Positions 16,899-25,608 of a DNA stretch of 64,000 nt are shown here, piece after piece (the first letter of the stretch is position 1; every line of letters starts with the position of its first letter). A program made the translations under genes and the position numbers. The stretch comes from JAKVBK01 sp022447275 (lineage in GTDB: Bacteria > Pseudomonadota > Alphaproteobacteria > Rhodobacterales > Rhodobacteraceae), in assembly GCA_047125605.1 (NCBI GenBank), contig CP138932.1, forward strand, positions 1,550,001-1,614,000, read 5' to 3'. Below the pieces are notes generated by a model, which was given only the letters and a program-made list of their open reading frames with translations, made no database searches and was not told the origin of the DNA.

Positions 16899-18725
16899 TT
16901 ACTTCGCCTTCACCGTTTCAGAGCGCACATAGGTGCCTGGTGCCGGAGCGATGGGCGCAAAATCCGGGTGGCTGCCCGGCACACGGGCCGGCACTTTGGC
17001 ACCCGATCGTTTGGCGAGCCACGCCCCCCAACGGGGCCACCACGAGCCCTCATTGAAGGTGGCCGCCTCTTGCCAGTCCTCTGGCGCAGCACTCAGATCG
17101 GTATTCGTGTAATGGCCGTATTTCTTTTTGCTCGGCGGGTTCACGATGCCGGCGATATGGCCAGACTCAGACAAGATGAAAGTTTTCTGCCGCGACCCCA
17201 TCTGCTGCACGCCCCGGTAAGAGGATTTCCACGCCGCAATATGATCGGTTTCGCAGGCGATCGCACATAGCGGCACATTCACATCCTTGATCGACACCTC
17301 TTCCCCGCAAATCGGGAAGCTGGCAGACGCAAACCTGTCGGCTTGGCACAGGCCTCTGAGGTATTCCACGGCCATCTTGGCAGGCAGGTTGGTGCCATCC
17401 CCGTTCCAATAGAGCAGATCAAAGGCCGGGGGCGCTTCCCCCATCATGTAGCTTTTGATGGCCGGGCCATAGATCAGATCGTTGCTGCGCAGATAGGAGA
17501 AGGTGCGCGACATGTAGAAGCTGTCCAATACGCCGTGCTTGTCGACCTCTGCCTCAATCGCATCCACGAAATCATTGTTCAGGAATACGCCGACCTCGCC
17601 TTGGTCGGAGAAATCCGTGAGGGTTGTGAACAGCGTTGCAGAGCGAACAGATTTGTCCCCCCGCTTCTTCATCAGCCCCAATGTCAGCGAAAGGGTGGTG
17701 CCCGCGATGCAGTAACCCACTGCATTGACCTTGTCTTCGCCGGTGATCTTTTTCACGCAGTCGATCGCAGTGAGATAGCCTTCCTCAACATATTGATCCA
17801 TGCCCACCTCCGCGTAGGAGGCATCTGGATTGACCCAGGACACAACAAACAATGTGAAGCCCTGATCCACGATCCATTTGATCAGGCTGTTTCTCGCCTT
17901 GAGATCGAGGATGTAGAATTTGTTGATCCAAGGTGGGAAGATCACCAGCGGTGTGCGGTAGGTCTGTTCCGTTGTCGGCGTGTATTGGATCAACTCGAAC
18001 ATGCGGTTGCGAAAGACCACTTCGCCCTGTGAGGTGCCGATATTTTCGCCAACCGTGAAGGCATCCTTATCCGCAAGCGTCACCACCAAATCACCGTCAT
18101 TGGCTTCGAGGTCCCGCACGAGGTTTTCCAGCCCGTCGATCAGTGACTGGCCTTCCGTTTCCACGGCCTTGGCCAGCGCGTCGGGATTGGTGCCCAGAAA
18201 ATTGGCGGGGCTGAGCATATCCATGATCTGGTTGGCGAAGTAATCCAGCCGAACCTTATCTTGGTCCTCAAGCCCCTCGATATCCTGAATCGCGCCCTGA
18301 ATCGCTTCGCTGGACAGCAGATACTGCTGCTTGATGTAGTTGAAATAGGGATGGCGATCCCAGAGTTCTCCGGAAAACCGCTTGTCGCGCCCAGTATTGT
18401 CTTCGGGGGCCGCAAAATTGCCCGACAGTAGGGCACGATTGGCGTCCGTATGGTGCTTGAGCGTCTTGCTCCACCACGTGATCTGATGCTCGAGCAGCTT
18501 GCTGGGATTCGACATCATCTCGGTCATGTAGGCCGTGCTCGCCTTCACATACAAGTCTGGCGCTGGGCCTTGCAGGCCCATTGGAACACTGCGCTGGTGC
18601 GAGATTGCAGCCACTACGCGGCCGCTCAACTCTTCTATGCGCTTGAGATTTTGTGCCAGAACATCAATTTCTGCCGTTGTGTCCTCGACGTCATGAGGAC
18701 GTTGGTCGATTTGATTAGTTGTCAT
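16899..18725 (-). CDS. phaC: Class I poly(3-hydroxyalkanoate) synthase
   Basis: Polymerises (R)-3-hydroxyacyl-CoA into polyester at the granule surface. The 608-residue length fits class I. The lipase-like box GYCIAGTTLSL provides the catalytic Cys; the partner Asp is in CETDHIAAWKS and the His in LSESGHIAGIVNPP. Other family segments are TPLVIFPPWINKFYILDL and VVSWVNPD. It is divergent from phaZ across a 98-bp gap that holds a PhaR-like box. A hairpin terminator follows. The N-terminal 90 residues are variable, as expected. Confidence 0.96.
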   Translation of the reverse strand: MTTNQIDQRPHDVEDTTAEIDVLAQNLKRIEELSGRVVAAISHQRSVPMGLQGPAPDLYVKASTAYMTEMMSNPSKLLEHQITWWSKTLKHHTDANRALLSGNFAAPEDNTGRDKRFSGELWDRHPYFNYIKQQYLLSSEAIQGAIQDIEGLEDQDKVRLDYFANQIMDMLSPANFLGTNPDALAKAVETEGQSLIDGLENLVRDLEANDGDLVVTLADKDAFTVGENIGTSQGEVVFRNRMFELIQYTPTTEQTYRTPLVIFPPWINKFYILDLKARNSLIKWIVDQGFTLFVVSWVNPDASYAEVGMDQYVEEGYLTAIDCVKKITGEDKVNAVGYCIAGTTLSLTLGLMKKRGDKSVRSATLFTTLTDFSDQGEVGVFLNNDFVDAIEAEVDKHGVLDSFYMSRTFSYLRSNDLIYGPAIKSYMMGEAPPAFDLLYWNGDGTNLPAKMAVEYLRGLCQADRFASASFPICGEEVSIKDVNVPLCAIACETDHIAAWKSSYRGVQQMGSRQKTFILSESGHIAGIVNPPSKKKYGHYTNTDLSAAPEDWQEAATFNEGSWWPRWGAWLAKRSGAKVPARVPGSHPDFAPIAPAPGTYVRSETVKAK

Positions 18726-18747
18726 AACCCGGCTTCTTCCTTAAATT

Positions 18748-18758
18748 CTGCACAGCAA
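18748..18758. promoter_or_regulatory. PhaR-like box between phaC and phaZ
   Basis: CTGC-ACA-GCAA, one mismatch from the consensus, in the 98-bp gap between the divergent synthase and depolymerase genes; it could affect both. Confidence 0.5.
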
Positions 18759-18823
18759 CCTAGTGCCGCCGTATCGGGGGAGCAAAGCGACACGTTGTTC
18801 CGCCAAGACGGTTAGGAGATACG

Positions 18824-20086
18824 ATGAAGTATATGGTGACGTATGACCTCATGGAAAGCATGCGGGTCACGAACCAATGGCTGGGCGCTTCCGCCAAAGC
18901 CATGTTCAGCTATCCAGCGTTCGGACTGACGACCAACCCGCTTGCCCAGCTAACGGCGGCTTGGGGGGAGGTCACCGAGCGCAGCTTTGCCCGCATGGTG
19001 GCCAAGCCCGACTGGAATGTCGCCTCCGTGGTGGGAGAAGACGGGCGCGATCATCTAGTCAATATCGAGACAGCGATCGAACGCCCCTTTGGCGATCTGC
19101 TGCATTTTGCCGTGCAGGGCCGCGAAGAGTTGCCGCGCAAGGTATTGCTCGTGGCGCCGATGTCCGGCCATTACGCGACGCTTCTGCGCTCGACCGTCGT
19201 GTCGCTGCTGCCCGATTGTGAGGTCTATATCACCGACTGGCACAACGCGCGCGATATTCCCGTCTCTGCGGGCACGTTCGATGTGGAAGACTATACGCTC
19301 TATCTGGCAGACTTCATGCGCCATCTGGGCCCGGACACCCATGTGATTGCCGTGTGTCAGCCAGCCCCCCTGGCCCTTGCGGCCACAGCCTACCTCGCCG
19401 AGGAAGACCCGAGCGCCCAGCCCAACTCGCTGACCCTGATCGGCGGCCCGATTGACCCGGAAGCCGCCCCCACTGAAGTGACCGATTTCGGCCGCACCGT
19501 GACAATGGGACAGCTCGAAAACCATGTGTTGCAGCGGGTCGGCTTCAAATACGCGGGCGCAGGGCGGATGGTGTATCCGGGGCTGCAACAGCTTGCTTCA
19601 TTCATGGCCATGAATTCAGAGATGCATTCCAAGGCCTTCTTCGATCAGATTTTGCGCACCGCCAAGGGCGAAGCGCAGGAGCATGACCGCCACAACAAGT
19701 TCTACGATGAATACCTTGCCGTGATGGATATGACAGCTGAATTTTACCTGTCGACGGTGGAGCGGGTATTCAAGAAGCGCGAGATTGCGACGAACACCTT
19801 TACAGTCAACGGCAAGCCCGTCGACATCTCAAAGATCACAGATGTGGCGGTGAAAACGGTTGAAGGATCCAAGGACGATATCTCGGCCCCTGGCCAGTGC
19901 ATCGCGGCGCTTGATCTGCTGACCGGCCTGCCCGACAGCAAAAAAGCCAGCCATCTGGAAGAGGGTGCGGGCCATTATGGCATTTTCGCAGGCAAGAGCT
20001 GGCGCAACAACATCCGCCCGCTTGTGCTTGAATTCATCGATGCGAACATGACCCACACCCGCCGTCGGATGTCTGTCGTAAGCTAA
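18824..20086 (+). CDS. phaZ: Intracellular polyhydroxyalkanoate depolymerase
   Basis: Mobilises stored polyester to hydroxyalkanoate units. The 420-residue protein has an alpha/beta hydrolase core: LLVAPMSGHYATLLRSTV, the DWHNARDIPVSAGTF loop, and the PhaZ1-type box AVCQPAPLA in which Cys replaces the usual Ser. C-terminal Asp and His candidates are in EGSKDDISAPGQ and GAGHYGIFAG. The start ATG at 18824 is preceded by TTAGGAGAT. It is transcribed away from phaC and the pair shares a control region with a PhaR-like box, so synthesis and breakdown may be co-regulated. Confidence 0.94.
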   Translation: MKYMVTYDLMESMRVTNQWLGASAKAMFSYPAFGLTTNPLAQLTAAWGEVTERSFARMVAKPDWNVASVVGEDGRDHLVNIETAIERPFGDLLHFAVQGREELPRKVLLVAPMSGHYATLLRSTVVSLLPDCEVYITDWHNARDIPVSAGTFDVEDYTLYLADFMRHLGPDTHVIAVCQPAPLALAATAYLAEEDPSAQPNSLTLIGGPIDPEAAPTEVTDFGRTVTMGQLENHVLQRVGFKYAGAGRMVYPGLQQLASFMAMNSEMHSKAFFDQILRTAKGEAQEHDRHNKFYDEYLAVMDMTAEFYLSTVERVFKKREIATNTFTVNGKPVDISKITDVAVKTVEGSKDDISAPGQCIAALDLLTGLPDSKKASHLEEGAGHYGIFAGKSWRNNIRPLVLEFIDANMTHTRRRMSVVS

Positions 20087-20100
20087 GGCGGTGCGCAGGC

Positions 20101-20124
20101 AAGCTGCTTCTCGCGAAGCAGTTT
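20101..20124. terminator. Bidirectional hairpin between phaZ and the convergent hydrolase gene
   Basis: AAGCTGCTTC pairs with GAAGCAGTTT (one G-T) around a TCGC loop in the 79-bp convergent gap, with short A and T tracts at either side. Confidence 0.6.
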
Positions 20125-20165
20125 GCCCGCTGCAGGTGTGCGTTGGTCTGCGGAGCGCTGCGCGC

Positions 20166-20888
20166 CTACAAGTCTGACAGAAACGTCGCGATGGCAGACG
20201 TCACGGCGTCTGGCTGCTCCAGCACAGGCAGATGCCCCGCGCCCGAAATCACGCGCAGCTGTGACTGAGGGATCAGATCATCCATCAGCGTGTGCCGAGC
20301 AAGCGGACACAGCGTGTCATGCTCGCCGCACAGCACCAGCGCCGGACATTTCAGCCGCCGCAGGGTGCTCTGCTGGTCTGGCCTGCGTTGAAGGGCCCGC
20401 GACTGGTCCACAAACACCTCCGTGCCCAGCGCCATCGCCATATCCACGACAAGATCAAGGATTTCCGTCCGGCGCGGCCCCGGGGCTAGGTAGTTCGGCT
20501 TCATCTCTTCGCGGATGATCTCTTCGAGGCGGCCCGTGCGGGCCCCAATCATCTGCGGCTCACGCGTGGACGAACGCGCTGCGGATTCCGGAAGCGGGTT
20601 GGTGTCCATGAGGATAAGACCGGCAACGCGCTCGGGCGCTTGCCGGGCGATTTCCATCGCCACGATGCCCCCCATCGACAGCCCCCCAAGCACAAACCGT
20701 TGCGGCGCATCGGCCAGAACGCGTTCCGCCAACTTCTCGATGCTGTCAGCCCCAGTCAACGGGCTGACCATTACGGAACACGCCAGCGACAGAATTGCCA
20801 CCTGCGGGGCAAACAGGCGCGCGTCGCACATCATGCCCGGCAAAAGAACCACGGGCAAAGGCTGCCCGGCGCTTGTCATTTCGTGCAT
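20166..20888 (-). CDS. Alpha/beta hydrolase
   Basis: Cytoplasmic alpha/beta hydrolase of 240 residues. The nucleophile elbow is GGLSMGGIVAMEI (Ser about residue 71), the acid is in LVLCGEHDTLCPL and the His in SGAGHLPVLEQP; the N-terminal oxyanion segment is VLLPGMMCDARLF. No lid domain large enough to suggest a substrate is evident. Its start overlaps the stop of the MetE-like gene as TGATG, so the two are translationally coupled. A thioesterase, lactonase or esterase role in the same pathway is possible but not shown. Confidence 0.85.
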   Translation of the reverse strand: MHEMTSAGQPLPVVLLPGMMCDARLFAPQVAILSLACSVMVSPLTGADSIEKLAERVLADAPQRFVLGGLSMGGIVAMEIARQAPERVAGLILMDTNPLPESAARSSTREPQMIGARTGRLEEIIREEMKPNYLAPGPRRTEILDLVVDMAMALGTEVFVDQSRALQRRPDQQSTLRRLKCPALVLCGEHDTLCPLARHTLMDDLIPQSQLRVISGAGHLPVLEQPDAVTSAIATFLSDL

Positions 20889-22030
20889 CAGCCGCCCTGC
20901 CCCAGCCGGTCACCCGCAAGAGCGGCCCCTTCAGCCAGGCTCGCCAGCTTGGCATAGGCGATCGATGGATCGACCGCCCCAAAGCCGGCAAACGTGCCGA
21001 ACCCACAGTCAGAGCCCGCAATCACCCGCTCGGGCCCCACGATCTGGGCAAAGCGCTCGATCCGCTGGGCGACAAGCTCTGGGTGTTCAACGAAATTGGT
21101 GGTCGAATCGATCACCCCCGGCACCAATACCTTATCCTCGGGAATGTCGGCTTTGCGGTCCCGGAAGACGGTCCATTCATGGGCATGGCGGGGATTTGAG
21201 GTTTCAAACAGAAGGTAGCGCGCCTTGGTCGACATCAGCACGTCAAACACCTTCTCCATGCCGATGTCACAGATGTGGGGCCCTTCGTAATTGCCCCAGC
21301 AGATATGCACCCGCACCCGGTCAGGGTCGATCCCGTCCAGAGCCGCATTCAGCGCCTCCACATGAGAAGCGGCGATCTTGACGAATTCCGCGTCCGACAG
21401 GTCCGGAAACAGCATGTGCCGCGAAAGCGCCAGATCCGGGCAATCCAACTGCAGATCAAGCCCGGCATCAACGATGGTGCGGTACTCGGCTCGCATGGCA
21501 TCGGACAGGGCCGCAAGATAGGCGTCGCGGCTGCTGTAAAACTCATTGGGCAAAAACAGCGAAATGACCCCGGGCGAAGCCGCATTCATGAAGCCGCGCT
21601 GCGCCCCATACGCGCGCATGCCAGCCTGCAGGTTGTCGATATCCGACTGCAATTCGCCCTGCCCCTTGGACGTCACTTCACCAACGCAGCAAGGCCGCGC
21701 GTAGGTGGGCGTGCCGCCATCATCCTTGAGCCGCTCTAGAAATGACGGAAACATCTTCAGATCCGCCGGCGCATTGCGGGCACTATCCCCTTCAAAGCCG
21801 GTGTAGCGATCCTTGACATAGGTGGCATAGGAAATCTTCGAGGTTTCGCCGTCGGACACGATATCGATGCCGGCTTCCACCTGCTTGCGCACGGTTTCTG
21901 AGGCCGCTTCCGTCATCGCGCTGTTAAAAGCGGCCACGTCATAGTCTTTGCCATGCTCACGGGCGAATATGAAATCCACGACCTTCTGAGTGCGGGGCAA
22001 ACTGCCAACATGCGTGGTTTGAATCTTCAT
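20888..22030 (-). CDS. Cobalamin-independent methionine synthase family protein (MetE C-terminal domain type)
   Basis: TIM-barrel protein of 380 residues equivalent to the catalytic half of MetE without the N-terminal half. Zinc-ligand positions look conserved: His-X-Cys in VHICWGNYEGPH, Glu in LLFETSNPRHAHEW and Cys in AGSDCGFGTF. The start MKIQTTHVGSLPR is the family's folate/homocysteine-site beginning; the ATG at 22030 follows GGGAGC. Such short MetE relatives use simpler methyl donors or act in archaeal-type core MetE systems. It is divergent from two dimethylglycine-dehydrogenase-like genes and a homocysteine methyltransferase gene, pointing to methyl transfer to a thiol. Exact donor is unknown. 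Confidence 0.85.
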   Translation of the reverse strand: MKIQTTHVGSLPRTQKVVDFIFAREHGKDYDVAAFNSAMTEAASETVRKQVEAGIDIVSDGETSKISYATYVKDRYTGFEGDSARNAPADLKMFPSFLERLKDDGGTPTYARPCCVGEVTSKGQGELQSDIDNLQAGMRAYGAQRGFMNAASPGVISLFLPNEFYSSRDAYLAALSDAMRAEYRTIVDAGLDLQLDCPDLALSRHMLFPDLSDAEFVKIAASHVEALNAALDGIDPDRVRVHICWGNYEGPHICDIGMEKVFDVLMSTKARYLLFETSNPRHAHEWTVFRDRKADIPEDKVLVPGVIDSTTNFVEHPELVAQRIERFAQIVGPERVIAGSDCGFGTFAGFGAVDPSIAYAKLASLAEGAALAGDRLGQGG

Positions 22031-22248
22031 CTTTTGCTCCCTGTGTCCGGGCGGCCCGGCTTGCCCCCTTGTGCGCCATTTCAGCATCCTGCTGCAAGCC
22101 TATGCAAGCCTGCAACAGGCAAAGCGCGGCTTTCCGCAAGGCGGCCGCCTGCCCGGCCCTTCAGATCTGATTCATGACTGCGGCCATCAGCGAATTGCCA
22201 GATTGGATTCTTGCTTCCATAGTCGATGAAAATACGGGGAGGCTTGCG

Positions 22249-24702
22249 ATGTCCGAATTTCCAAAAACCGCGCGCGTTGTCATCATCGGCGGAGGCGTCG
22301 TCGGGGCGTCCGCACTTTATCATCTTGCCAAGGCCGGCTGGACAGATTGCCTGCTGCTGGAAAAGAACGAACTGACTGCAGGCTCCACCTGGCACGCGGC
22401 TGGCAACGTGCCAACCTTCTCGACCTCCTGGGCGATCATGAACATGCAACGCTACTCGACCGAGCTCTATCGCGACCTCGGCGCAGCTGTTGATTACCCC
22501 ATGAACTACCACGTCACCGGATCTCTGCGCCTGTCCCATTCCCGCAATCGTACGATGGAGTTCGAGCGGGCCAGTTCAATGGGCCGTTATCAGGGGATCG
22601 ACATGGCGATGCTCACCCCGGCTGAGGCGGTTGAGATGTACCCGTTCATGGAAACCCACGATCTGCATTCGGTGCTTTGGGATCCAACCGATGGCGATAT
22701 TGACCCCGCACAACTGACCCAGGCCCTGGCCAAGGGCGCGCGCGATCTCGGGGCCCGGATCGAACGGCATTGCTCTGTCACAGGGGTCACCCAGCGGCCC
22801 GACCATTCGTGGATCGTGCATTCCGAGAAAGGGGATGTCGCCTGCGAATTCGTTGTGAACGCGGCGGGCTACTATGCCCAGCAGGTGGGCGAGTGGTTCA
22901 AGCCCTATGGCGGGCGCACGGTACCCATGATGGTGATGAGCCACCAATATGTGCTGACAAGCCAGGTGCCCGAAATCGAGGCCTTCGCCAAGGAGAAGGG
23001 CGGGAAGTTGCCGCTGATGCGCGATGTCGACGTTTCTTATTACCTGCGTCAGGAAAAGAACGGCTTCAACATCGGCCCATATGAGCCGAATTGCAAAGGC
23101 CACTGGATGACACCCGACGATCAAATGCCGGATGATTTCAGCTTCCAGCTTTATCCCGATGATCTGGACCGCATCATGGATATCGTGGCCGATGCTATGG
23201 AGCGCGTCCCGCTTTCAGGCAGCGCAGGGGTGGAGCGTATCATCAATGGGCCGATCCCCTATGCGCCCGATGGCCTGCCCTTGCTTGGGCCTATGCCCGG
23301 CGTAAAGAACGCCTTTGAGGCCTGTGTTTTCACATTTGGCATCTCTCAGGCTGGTGGGGCTGGTAAGGTGTTGGCCGAGTGGATCACCGAGGGCGAAACA
23401 GAGTGGGACATGTGGGCGGTCGATCCCCGGCGCTACACCGATTACACGGATCAGGAATACTGCAATCTCAAGGGCCTCGAAGTCTATGGCAACGAATATG
23501 CCATGCATTTCCCCCATCACCGCTGGCCCGCCGCCCCCGACCGCAAGCTCTCGCCCGTCCATGACAGGGTCAAGGCATTGGGCGGCCAGATGGGCGCCTA
23601 TAACGGGTGGGAACGGGCCAACTGGTTTGCGCAACCGGGCGACGACACCTGCGAGCACAGCACCCACACATGGGAACGCGCGGGCCCGTGGGAGCCGCGT
23701 GTGCGTGCCGAATGTGAAGCGGTGCGCGACACGGTTGGCGTGCTCGACCTGCCCGGTTTCTCGCGGTTCCGGATTGCGGGCCCGGGCGCCGATGCGTGGC
23801 TGCGCGGCCTTGTCACCGGTGCCCTGCCCCGGATCGGGCGTGTGGGCCTTGTCTATTTCGCCGACACGCGCGGCCGGATCGTGACAGAAATGTCTGTCAC
23901 CCGCGAAGCCGAAGATCAGTATGTGCTGGTCACGGCCGCCTCCGCGCAGTGGCACGATCGCGAGTGGCTGGAAAAGCACATGCCCGCTGACGCAGGCTTT
24001 ACCCTCGAAGATTGGACCACCCGCATCTCAACCCTGATCGTGACAGGGCCAAAGTCGCGCGATCTTCTGAGCGGGCTGGGGGATGCGGATCTGTCCCTGC
24101 CTTGGCTGAGCTATCAGGAAAGCACGCTCGCAGGGTGCGATGTCAGCCTTCTGCGCGTCTCCTTTGCGGGCGAACTGGGCTGGGAAATCCACGCTGACAC
24201 AGATGCAATCCCGGCGATCTACGAGGCCCTCATCGCGGGCGGTGCAACCCCGTTCGGGATGTTCGCGCTGAACGCTCTGCGCCTCGAGAAAGGCTACCGC
24301 GCCTGGAAGGGAGACCTGTCCACGGATTACACCCTGTTCGAAGGCGGGCTCGATCGGTTTGTAAAGCTGGACAAGCCCCAGGACTTCCCAGGCAAAGCGG
24401 CACTGATGAACCAGAAGCAGCAGGGCGTGAAAAAGCGTTTTGTCACACTGAAAGTGCAAGCCAACGGCTGTGACGCGCCCTATATGTCGACGCTGTGGCG
24501 CGACGGCGCCGTGGTGGGGGAAACCACCTCGGGCGGTTGGGGCTACCGGGTCGATCATTCGATCGCGCTGGGCATGCTGCGCAGTGACCTGACCACACCG
24601 GGCACCGAGATCGAGGTCGAAATCTACGGCCAGAGGGTCCCGGCAACTGTACAAGAGGATGCCCCCCTGTGGGATCCGTTAAATGAAAGGCTGCGCGCAT
24701 GA
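22249..24702 (+). CDS. FAD-dependent dimethylglycine/sarcosine dehydrogenase-like protein with GcvT domain (1)
   Basis: Two-domain flavoprotein of 817 residues. The N-terminal DAO half begins with the dinucleotide motif VVIIGGGVVGAS, followed by TAGSTWHAAG, whose His is the covalent FAD attachment site in dimethylglycine dehydrogenase. The C-terminal half, from about residue 430, is the GcvT/tetrahydrofolate-binding fold with VLDLPGFSRFRIAGPGA, FAGELGWEIHAD and LRLEKGYRAWKGDL. It would oxidatively remove an N-methyl group and give it to folate. The ATG at 22249 has GGGGAGG upstream. Its stop overlaps the next start as ATGA. Substrate could be dimethylglycine, sarcosine or another N-methylated compound. 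Confidence 0.88.
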   Translation: MSEFPKTARVVIIGGGVVGASALYHLAKAGWTDCLLLEKNELTAGSTWHAAGNVPTFSTSWAIMNMQRYSTELYRDLGAAVDYPMNYHVTGSLRLSHSRNRTMEFERASSMGRYQGIDMAMLTPAEAVEMYPFMETHDLHSVLWDPTDGDIDPAQLTQALAKGARDLGARIERHCSVTGVTQRPDHSWIVHSEKGDVACEFVVNAAGYYAQQVGEWFKPYGGRTVPMMVMSHQYVLTSQVPEIEAFAKEKGGKLPLMRDVDVSYYLRQEKNGFNIGPYEPNCKGHWMTPDDQMPDDFSFQLYPDDLDRIMDIVADAMERVPLSGSAGVERIINGPIPYAPDGLPLLGPMPGVKNAFEACVFTFGISQAGGAGKVLAEWITEGETEWDMWAVDPRRYTDYTDQEYCNLKGLEVYGNEYAMHFPHHRWPAAPDRKLSPVHDRVKALGGQMGAYNGWERANWFAQPGDDTCEHSTHTWERAGPWEPRVRAECEAVRDTVGVLDLPGFSRFRIAGPGADAWLRGLVTGALPRIGRVGLVYFADTRGRIVTEMSVTREAEDQYVLVTAASAQWHDREWLEKHMPADAGFTLEDWTTRISTLIVTGPKSRDLLSGLGDADLSLPWLSYQESTLAGCDVSLLRVSFAGELGWEIHADTDAIPAIYEALIAGGATPFGMFALNALRLEKGYRAWKGDLSTDYTLFEGGLDRFVKLDKPQDFPGKAALMNQKQQGVKKRFVTLKVQANGCDAPYMSTLWRDGAVVGETTSGGWGYRVDHSIALGMLRSDLTTPGTEIEVEIYGQRVPATVQEDAPLWDPLNERLRA

Positions 24703-25598
24703 GTCAGATCACGCTTCTGGATGGCTCCATCGGTCAGGAATTGGTCCATCGGCACGGCAAAAAGCCCACGCCGCTGTGGTCCAGCTTCGTCATGCTGGAA
24801 GATCCTTCCAAAGTGCGTGCCCTGCACGAGGATTACTACGCCGCGGGTGCCACGGTGGCGACGGCCAACAGCTATCCGGTGCTGCCAGACCGGATGGCGG
24901 AGAACGGGGTGCCAGAGCAACTCGAGCCGCTGCTCAAGGCGGCAGGCAGCGCCGCGCGGGCGGCAACAGATGCCAATGGCCAAGGCAGGGTCATTGGCGC
25001 TCTGGGGCCGCTCGGGGCCTCCTATCGCACCGATTTCACCCACGGGCTTGCCGATGCAGAGGCCGGCTATGGCCCGGTCATCGGCACATTGGAGCCCTAT
25101 GTCGACGTCTTTTTGGCGGAAACCGTGACGTCCCTGAACCAACTGCGCAACACGCTGCATGCAACAGCCACTCTGAGCGACAAGCCGACCTGGATTGCGC
25201 TGAGCGTTGATGATGATGACGGCACGCGCCTACGCTCGGGCGAGGCACTTTCCGATGCGCTGCCCCTGCTGCAAGCACCCCATGTGACGGCGGCCTTGAT
25301 CAACTGCTCGCGCCCCGAGGCCGTGACACAGGCCATGCCGATCCTGGCGCAGCTGGGCAAAGCCTTTGGCGGCTATGCCAACGGCTTTGTTGAGATCAGC
25401 GCTGGCTTTCTCGAAGACAAACCAACCGTTGACGCCCTCAGCGCACGGCAAGACCTGTCGCCCGAGGTCTATGCCGCCCACGCGATGGACTGGATCGCTG
25501 AAGGCGCCACCATGGTTGGGGGATGTTGCGAGGTCGGCCCCGCCCATATCGCCGAAATGGCCCGCCGCCTGCGGGCCGACGGTCACACATTGATCTGA
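24699..25598 (+). CDS. Homocysteine S-methyltransferase family protein
   Basis: Zinc-dependent TIM-barrel methyltransferase of 299 residues that methylates homocysteine to methionine. N-terminal LLDGSIGQELVHRHG and ATVATANSYPV mark the family. The three zinc cysteines are visible as INCSRPE (about residue 208) and the GGCC pair in VGGCCEVGPAHI near residues 273-274. The donor may be betaine (BHMT-like) or S-methylmethionine (MmuM-like). Being sandwiched and coupled between two dimethylglycine-dehydrogenase-type genes favours a betaine-like donor, since the enzyme's product would feed its neighbours. That is inference from context. Confidence 0.9.
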   Translation: MSQITLLDGSIGQELVHRHGKKPTPLWSSFVMLEDPSKVRALHEDYYAAGATVATANSYPVLPDRMAENGVPEQLEPLLKAAGSAARAATDANGQGRVIGALGPLGASYRTDFTHGLADAEAGYGPVIGTLEPYVDVFLAETVTSLNQLRNTLHATATLSDKPTWIALSVDDDDGTRLRSGEALSDALPLLQAPHVTAALINCSRPEAVTQAMPILAQLGKAFGGYANGFVEISAGFLEDKPTVDALSARQDLSPEVYAAHAMDWIAEGATMVGGCCEVGPAHIAEMARRLRADGHTLI

Positions 25599-25608
25599 GA
25601 GAAACGCC

